Below are positions 8,211-11,599 of a stretch of 11,599 bases of DNA, one piece after another (within the stretch, counting starts at the first letter, position 1; every line of letters starts with the position of its first letter). Made by a program: the position numbers and the translations under genes. Location of the stretch: NCBI GenBank assembly GCA_002415485.1, contig DHYU01000051.1, forward strand, positions 36,075 to 47,673, given 5' to 3'. The notes beneath the pieces are model-generated. The model saw nothing but the letters and a program-made list of their open reading frames with translations, searched no databases and was not told the DNA's origin. Source of the stretch: Proteobacteria bacterium UBA5122 (GTDB lineage: Bacteria > Pseudomonadota > Gammaproteobacteria > Tenderiales > Tenderiaceae).

Positions 8211-9344
8211 GTGCAGCCTTCTGACAACAGCGACATGCGGCAACGGGAAATTCTCGACATCATGACCCGTCTGACCGGCAATATCGCCCACGATCTGAAC
8301 AACCTGTTGAGCCCGATCATCGGCTATGCCGATCTCAGTGCAGAGAGCATTGATGATCCACAGGAATTAAAAACCTATCTGCGTCAAATCATCGAAGCAG
8401 GCAAACGCGCCCAACAATACTCTCGCCAATTACTGCACTGCAGTGGCCGTGACGCTCAACCGCGCCAGGCCGTCGACATCGAAGCCGAGAGTCGCACCTA
8501 TCTAGCTCAACTCAAGGCATCACTCCCCCACAACATCGAACTCTTCACTGATTTACAGCTGACACACACCCCCCGCCTGCTGGCTGCACCGGACCATCTG
8601 TACCACCTGTTACATCAATTGTGCGACAACGCCGTGCGCGCCATGCACGATGGCGGGCGACTCAGTGTCAGCATCCAATGCCCTGGCGACGGTGAACTGC
8701 ATATCTGTATTGAAGACTCCGGGCGCGGCATGTCCCCCGCAACCCTGCAACGCGCCTTCGAGCCCTATTTTTCAGACTACGACAAACACGCTGGTACGGG
8801 CATGGGCCTGGCCATGGTCCACGGCATCAGTCGCAACCTTGGGGGCCGCATCGAGATCAAGAGCAGCCTTGGCGCAGGCAGTCGCATCAGCATCCACATC
8901 CCGCTTGGCGACAGCACACCGCAACCAGCCAAGGCCAAGCCCGCACACATCGAAAGTAAACCACGCTCACCGCGTGTATTGCTGCTGGATGACGACAAGC
9001 TGATCCTGCAACTCAACCTGCGCGCCCTGAAAAAACGCCAATTCAACGTCGAGGCCATACACAACCCCGAACTAGCGCTGCAACACCTACTGGCCAACCC
9101 CGAACAATTCGATCTGCTCGTCACCGACCAGAGCATGCCCTCACTCACCGGACTGGAACTCCCCCGCCAGCTCAGACTCAATGATCACTCGATTCCGGTC
9201 ATCATCTGCTCCGGACACGGCGGGCTGCTGCCTAACACCGAAGCACAGCAGCTGGGCATCCGCGCCTTTATCACCAAACCGGTCACACCTGACGAACTGG
9301 CAGACAATGTCGTCAGCGCACTCGAGCCACAGGCCATGGCCTAA
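8211..9344 (+). CDS. NtrB-like histidine kinase with C-terminal receiver, no sensor domain
   Basis: This 377-aa protein starts with GTG at 8211, supported by AAGGGG seven bases upstream; the next in-frame ATG (codon 9) lacks a ribosome binding site. The HisKA domain begins almost at once, with H27 in TGNIAHDLNNLLSPIIGYADL, the NtrB-like subclass. The ATPase domain has N140 in LCDNAVRAM, DSGRGM (169-174) and GTGMGLAMVHG (195-205). A Pro/Lys/Ala linker (235-252) leads to a receiver: RVLLLDDDK (255-263), phospho-acceptor D306 in LLVTDQSMPSLTG, S334 and K356 (ITKPVTP). There is no room for an input domain and no membrane segment, so activity must be set by a partner or by the receiver. It lies 79 bp after the Hpt-bearing hybrid kinase on the same strand. 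The receiver could receive phosphate from that Hpt (inference). Confidence 0.93.
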   Translation: MQPSDNSDMRQREILDIMTRLTGNIAHDLNNLLSPIIGYADLSAESIDDPQELKTYLRQIIEAGKRAQQYSRQLLHCSGRDAQPRQAVDIEAESRTYLAQLKASLPHNIELFTDLQLTHTPRLLAAPDHLYHLLHQLCDNAVRAMHDGGRLSVSIQCPGDGELHICIEDSGRGMSPATLQRAFEPYFSDYDKHAGTGMGLAMVHGISRNLGGRIEIKSSLGAGSRISIHIPLGDSTPQPAKAKPAHIESKPRSPRVLLLDDDKLILQLNLRALKKRQFNVEAIHNPELALQHLLANPEQFDLLVTDQSMPSLTGLELPRQLRLNDHSIPVIICSGHGGLLPNTEAQQLGIRAFITKPVTPDELADNVVSALEPQAMA

Positions 9345-9360
9345 GCCCAAAACGAGTGCC

Positions 9361-9414
9361 GCCCGAACATGTGCAACCCGCACATGGGCCGACCCTAGGG
9401 TCGGCCTTCTTTTT
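9361..9414 (+). terminator. Palindromic intrinsic terminator, preceded by a second hairpin
   Basis: A 20-bp perfect palindrome (9387-9406, GGCCGACCC-TA-GGGTCGGCC) followed by TTCTTTTT is a strong terminator 42 bp after the kinase stop. It lies 18 bp from the converging degQ stop; the minus strand lacks a T-run. Just before it, CATGTGC (9368-9374) and GCACATG (9380-9386) form another 7-bp hairpin that abuts the first, with no spacer. Confidence 0.88.
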
Positions 9415-9423
9415 CAACGACAA

Positions 9424-10809
9424 CTACAACAACACAAACAACACACGATTACCACGTCGCACCGTCAGCGTCACCCCGTGACGCTTGCCCTTCAGGGCCT
9501 TGGCCAGACCATCCTTGGAACCCACCGGGTGCTGATTGACGGCAATCAAGACATCGTCTTTTTTCAGGCCGGCCGCCCAGGCCTGCGTCCCGGCGCGCAC
9601 ATCCAACACCTGCAAGCCATCCACCTCGCCATACAAAGGAGACTCACGACGGATCGCGCCAAACGTCACCCCCGTCAGGCGCGCACTCAGCTCCTCACCG
9701 ACAAACTGCTCCGAGGCCGGATCGGCAATCAGTACATTCAAGGTCATCTTTTTGCCATCGCGGATCACCGTCATCGGTACCGACTCCCCGGCCCGCACCA
9801 GACCGATGGCATTACGCAGGCCCGCAGTATCCTTGATCGCCCGCCCCTCGACGGCCACCACCAGGTCACCTACCTGCAAGCCCGCATTGGCGGCTGCAGA
9901 TTCCTGCTCCATGCCCGAGATCAACGCGCCTTCCTGCCACTTGAAACCAAATGCCTGCGCCAGCTCCGGCGTCAGGGTCTGCGTACCGATGCCCAGACGA
10001 CCACGACGCACCTCGCCGTATTCCACCAGCTGATTCATCAGCTCAACCGCCATGTTCGACGGGATAGCAAAGCCGATACCGACATTGCCTCCACTCGGCG
10101 CGACAATCGCCGTATTGATCCCCACCAGCTCCCCGCGCAGATTGACCAGCGGCCCACCGGAGTTACCGGGATTGATCGAGGCATCAGTCTGGATAAAGTC
10201 CTCATACCCCTCAATGCCCAGACCGCTACGCCCCAGCGCCGAGACGATGCCCGACGTCACCGTCTGCGTCAGCCCAAACGGATTGCCGATCGCCACCACA
10301 AAATCACCCACCCGCAATTTATCCGAATCGGCAATCTTGATGTCGGTCAGGTTGTCAGCCTCCACCTGCACCACCGCCACATCGGCCTCGGCATCCACCC
10401 CGATCAACTTGGCTGACAGCGCCCGCCCATCGCGCAGCGTCACCACAATCTCATTGGCACGCTGAATCACGTGCGCATTGGTCAGCACATAACCCTTATC
10501 CGCATTCACGATCACACCCGAGCCCAAGGCCTGCGGCGGCTCCACGCGCCGTGGGTCCGGCAAACCAAAAAAACGGCGGAAGAACGGGTCATTGAACAAG
10601 GGATTGTCCGCGCCATCGATCTTGTGGCGGGTCGAGATATTCACCACCGAATCCGTCACGTTCTCCAGCATCGGCGCCAGACTCGGCAGCGCCTGCCCCT
10701 GACTATCCAGCCCCGGCAACCCCGCCTTCACGGGCGCCACGGCCCCCAGACATAACGCCGCCGCCAAACAACCGCTCACACCGATTGCCTTGTAATTCGA
10801 TCCACGCAT
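9424..10809 (-). CDS. degQ: DegQ-type periplasmic serine endoprotease (Do/HtrA family)
   Basis: This envelope quality-control protease has 461 aa from the ATG at 10807-10809, which has GGAGG eight bases upstream. An in-frame ATG 39 codons earlier would bury the signal peptide, so it is rejected. The signal peptide is about residues 1-29 (positive start, hydrophobic CLAAALCLGAVA, cleavage after VKA). LPSLAPMLENV begins the mature protein, as in E. coli DegQ. The catalytic triad is H113 (LTNAHVI), D143 (EADVAVV) and S217 (NPGNSGGPLVN). IADSDKLRVGDFVVAIGNPFGLTQTVTSGIVSALGRSGL is strongly DegQ-like. PDZ1 covers about 265-362 and PDZ2 about 378-461, ending RRGNRVLFVLL. The short loop after the N-terminus favours DegQ or MucD over DegP. 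No neighbouring rseA/mucA-type genes are seen. Confidence 0.95.
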   Translation of the reverse strand: MRGSNYKAIGVSGCLAAALCLGAVAPVKAGLPGLDSQGQALPSLAPMLENVTDSVVNISTRHKIDGADNPLFNDPFFRRFFGLPDPRRVEPPQALGSGVIVNADKGYVLTNAHVIQRANEIVVTLRDGRALSAKLIGVDAEADVAVVQVEADNLTDIKIADSDKLRVGDFVVAIGNPFGLTQTVTSGIVSALGRSGLGIEGYEDFIQTDASINPGNSGGPLVNLRGELVGINTAIVAPSGGNVGIGFAIPSNMAVELMNQLVEYGEVRRGRLGIGTQTLTPELAQAFGFKWQEGALISGMEQESAAANAGLQVGDLVVAVEGRAIKDTAGLRNAIGLVRAGESVPMTVIRDGKKMTLNVLIADPASEQFVGEELSARLTGVTFGAIRRESPLYGEVDGLQVLDVRAGTQAWAAGLKKDDVLIAVNQHPVGSKDGLAKALKGKRHGVTLTVRRGNRVLFVLL

Positions 10810-10875
10810 TCCTTTTTCCTCCAGCGGATAATCCAATGTGCCCGTTGATCCACCAAGCCCAACCACGGGCTCCTC

Positions 10876-10905
10876 ACTATATCTTGGGGCAATAGTGCGA
10901 CTATA
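10876..10905 (-). promoter_or_regulatory. Candidate degQ promoter region
   Basis: Two TATAGT hexamers on the minus strand (10876-10881 and 10900-10905) each match 5 of 6 sigma70 -10 bases. Neither has a good -35 at 17 bp. No sigmaE-type GGAACTT plus TCTGA pair was found. The leader to the degQ start would be about 60-85 bases and includes an AGCCC/GGGCT hairpin (10856-10871). Confidence 0.3.
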
Positions 10906-10976
10906 CAACGATTCCCCACCCAACAAAGCCCCGCGTCACCTAAGCCATTGAAATGTCTGATATTCACTTTTTTGCA

Positions 10977-10992
10977 ACACAACATATTGTGT
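10977..10992. promoter_or_regulatory. NrdR box 1 (upstream)
   Basis: ACACAACATATTGTGT closely matches the NrdR-box consensus (ACACWATATATTGTGT type) and lies inside the larger inverted repeat CAACACAA-CATA-TTGTGTTG (10975-10994). NrdR is the ATP/dATP-sensing repressor of ribonucleotide reductase genes. The box is about 300 bp upstream of the nrdJ start codon and overlaps the gap of a weak candidate promoter (TTGCAA 10972-10977, TAAAAA 10996-11001). Confidence 0.8.
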
Positions 10993-11003
10993 TGATAAAA
11001 ATG

Positions 11004-11012
11004 TTATCCACA
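11004..11012 (+). promoter_or_regulatory. DnaA box, perfect consensus
   Basis: TTATCCACA is the strongest DnaA-binding nonamer. It sits 11 bp downstream of NrdR box 1, roughly 100 bp upstream of the proposed nrdJ -35. E. coli nrdAB is known to carry DnaA boxes in its control region, so this is a plausible site despite the short motif. Confidence 0.6.
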
Positions 11013-11026
11013 GGCTATTCGACCAG

Positions 11027-11035
11027 TTATTCACG
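11027..11035 (+). promoter_or_regulatory. DnaA-like box, one mismatch
   Basis: TTATTCACG differs from the TTATNCACA consensus only at the last base. It has the same orientation as the perfect box and starts 23 bp after it, about two helical turns, so the two sites face the same side of the DNA. Confidence 0.45.
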
Positions 11036-11066
11036 TTCATGAAAAATTAGAAAACACCCTATCTTA

Positions 11067-11080
11067 TTGATAAATAACAA
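11067..11080. promoter_or_regulatory. FNR/Anr-like binding site
   Basis: TTGATAAATAACAA matches the FNR/Anr consensus TTGATNNNNATCAA at 9 of 10 informative bases. Its centre lies about 67 bp upstream of the predicted nrdJ start of transcription, in the range used by upstream activators. This would link nrdJ to low oxygen, consistent with class II reductase not needing O2. The surroundings are AT-rich, so a chance match is possible. Confidence 0.45.
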
Positions 11081-11105
11081 CTTAAAAGACAAAACACACA
11101 CTCGG

Positions 11106-11134
11106 TTGACAACCCAGGATATCGAGATTAAAGT
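11106..11134 (+). promoter_or_regulatory. Sigma70 promoter of nrdJ
   Basis: A perfect -35 TTGACA (11106-11111), a 17-bp spacer, and TAAAGT (11129-11134, 4 of 6 including the key T1, A2 and T6). Transcription would start near 11141, leaving a leader of about 138 bases. The -35 is embedded in the short palindrome GGTTG-A-CAACC (11104-11114). Confidence 0.6.
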
Positions 11135-11135
11135 T

Positions 11136-11144
11136 TGCGGATAA
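11136..11144 (-). promoter_or_regulatory. DnaA-like box at the nrdJ start site, one mismatch
   Basis: On the minus strand this reads TTATCCGCA, one base from TTATCCACA. It covers the predicted nrdJ transcription start and touches NrdR box 2, so DnaA bound here would block or compete at the promoter. Confidence 0.4.
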
Positions 11145-11159
11145 CACAACATCTTGTGT
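11144..11159. promoter_or_regulatory. NrdR box 2 (at the transcription start)
   Basis: ACACAACATCTTGTGT differs from box 1 at one position and keeps the ACACAA/TTGTGT arms. It covers roughly +3 to +18 relative to the predicted start, a classical repressor position. Two NrdR boxes per promoter are normal for the family; the 167-bp separation here is not. Confidence 0.8.
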
Positions 11160-11163
11160 TTAC

Positions 11164-11204
11164 GACCAAGAACCGGGGGATTGTGACAAACATCACTCTT
11201 GGTC
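11164..11204 (+). ncRNA. Structured leader of the nrdJ mRNA
   Basis: GACCAAGA (11164-11171) pairs with TCTTGGTC (11197-11204). Directly inside, GTGA (11183-11186) pairs with TCAC (11193-11196) around the loop CAAACA. All 12 bases of the 3' arm are therefore paired, and an 11-base purine-rich bulge (ACCGGGGGATT) is left on the 5' side only. It lies within the predicted 5' UTR, about 57 bases before the ribosome binding site. A second TCAC/GTGA pair (11225-11238) offers alternative partners. It lacks the size and B12-box sequence of a cobalamin riboswitch. A regulatory role is inference. Confidence 0.4.
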
Positions 11205-11278
11205 AAGCATCTGTCGTACCCGCATCACATCGAAGTGAATTTGGACTAAACCTATTATAAGAAGGAGGAAGTCGCTGC

Positions 11279-11599
11279 ATGAAAAGCGCGCATCTGAAAG
11301 CTGTGTCTGTCACCACTACTGAGATTCCATTACAGCCCGCCTCCCTGGACATCTGGGACAAAAAGTATTGTCTGAAAGCCAAGGATGGCAGCTACGTCGA
11401 CGGCGACATCGACGCCACCTACCAACGCGTTGCCAAGGCCCTGGCCGAGGTCGAGACCACCGAAGAAAAACAACAGGAATGGAACGAAAAATTCCTGTGG
11501 GCCCTGCGCCGTGGCGCGATCCCTGCCGGTCGCATCACCTCCAATGCCGGCGCACTGGAGCATAAACCCGCAACGTCCACCATCAACTGCACCGTCTCC
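11279..11599 (+). CDS. nrdJ: Class II (adenosylcobalamin-dependent) ribonucleotide reductase, N-terminal part (3' partial)
   Basis: The frame is open from the ATG at 11279 to the window edge (107 codons, no stop), so only the start of a protein normally 700 aa or longer is seen. Class II reductases make deoxyribonucleotides with adenosylcobalamin as radical source and work with or without oxygen. The segment DIWDKKYCLKAKDGSYVDGDIDATYQRVAKALA (24-56) and WALRRGAIPAGRITSNAGALEHKPATSTINCTVS (74-107) match the N-terminal region of gammaproteobacterial NrdJ. The Cys in TINC is likely the redox-active thiol of the first active-site strand. A near-perfect ribosome binding site, AAGGAGG (11262-11268), lies 10 bases upstream. 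The upstream NrdR boxes independently support the assignment. The catalytic loop and C-terminal cysteines are outside the window. Confidence 0.88.
   Translation, partial: MKSAHLKAVSVTTTEIPLQPASLDIWDKKYCLKAKDGSYVDGDIDATYQRVAKALAEVETTEEKQQEWNEKFLWALRRGAIPAGRITSNAGALEHKPATSTINCTVS

Noticed and set aside
9181..10416. 411-codon plus-strand frame opposite degQ
   Set aside because: It runs through the end of the kinase gene, the terminator and the antisense strand of degQ; its Arg/His/Gln-rich translation matches no protein type.
10838..10871. AGCCC/GGGCT hairpin in the degQ leader as a regulatory switch
   Set aside because: Only a 5-bp stem, far from the ribosome binding site; too weak to claim.
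10810..10926. 39-residue N-terminal extension of the protease
   Set aside because: It would place the clear signal peptide internally; the ATG at 10809 has GGAGG upstream and gives a normal DegQ length.
10813..10975. SigmaE-type promoter for degQ
   Set aside because: A GGAATC-like -35 is present on the minus strand but no TCTGA-like -10 lies 16-17 bases downstream.
11054..11069. Third, degenerate NrdR-like box starting ACACCCTATCTT
   Set aside because: The left half-site fits but the right half (TATTG) does not match TTGTGT; probably chance in AT-rich DNA.
10975..11159. Replication origin suggested by AT-rich DNA with DnaA boxes
   Set aside because: Only three candidate boxes, no clear AT-rich 13-mer repeats and no dnaA, dnaN, gidA or parAB neighbours; promoter regulation is the simpler reading.
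11182..11197. CRP/Vfr-like site TGTGACAAACATCACT (9 of 10 consensus bases)
   Set aside because: It lies about 40-55 bases downstream of the predicted transcription start and coincides with the inner stem of the leader hairpin, which explains the symmetry better. It should be reconsidered if transcription starts further downstream.
11252..11257. TATTAT as an alternative nrdJ -10
   Set aside because: It is only about 20 bases before the start codon, runs into the ribosome binding site, and has no -35.
11141..11278. Cobalamin riboswitch in front of the B12-dependent reductase gene
   Set aside because: The leader is only about 138 bases and I see no B12-box-like sequence or multi-stem arrangement typical of that class.

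Overview
The window reads as ordinary, densely packed chromosome of a GC-rich gammaproteobacterium. The suggestive features are a PilU-type type IV pilus ATPase, a biosynthetic arginine decarboxylase with spermidine synthase, aerobic coproporphyrinogen oxidase, a DegQ-type periplasmic protease and a class II (B12-dependent) ribonucleotide reductase controlled by NrdR-type boxes. A free-living or environmental, possibly sulfur-oxidiser-like lineage is plausible, but I cannot name a genus. No mobile element, CRISPR array, tRNA or rRNA was seen.

Layout. Positions 1-465 hold the C-terminal part of pilU (+). It converges, across a small UUCG-capped hairpin, on a minus-strand pair at 500-2662: a small cupin gene preceded by speA. 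speE (2779-3627, +) diverges from speA, and the two share a 116-bp control region with overlapping promoter elements. After a long hairpin (3636-3673) comes hemF (3752-4669, +), closed by a strong intrinsic terminator (4697-4722). Next is a plus-strand signalling cluster: a 112-aa accessory-domain protein (4833-5171), an HDOD protein overlapping it by 43 bp (5129-6022), a soluble hybrid histidine kinase with receiver and Hpt domains (6029-8131), and a short NtrB-like kinase with a C-terminal receiver (8211-9344). A 20-bp perfectly palindromic terminator separates this cluster from the minus-strand degQ (9424-10809).

The right end is a roughly 470-bp AT-richer intergenic region between divergent degQ and nrdJ. 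The start of nrdJ (11279 to the window edge) runs off the window. This region is the most information-rich part: two near-consensus NrdR boxes 167 bp apart, a perfect DnaA box plus two one-mismatch DnaA boxes, an FNR/Anr-like site, a sigma70 promoter with a consensus -35, and a leader hairpin just before the nrdJ ribosome binding site.

How the parts fit. SpeA and SpeE belong to one pathway (arginine to agmatine to putrescine to spermidine; the agmatine-to-putrescine enzymes and SpeD are not here). The signalling cluster looks like a cytoplasmic phosphorelay with no DNA-binding or GGDEF output encoded in the window. The nrdJ control region appears to combine dNTP feedback (NrdR), replication state (DnaA) and oxygen state (FNR/Anr).
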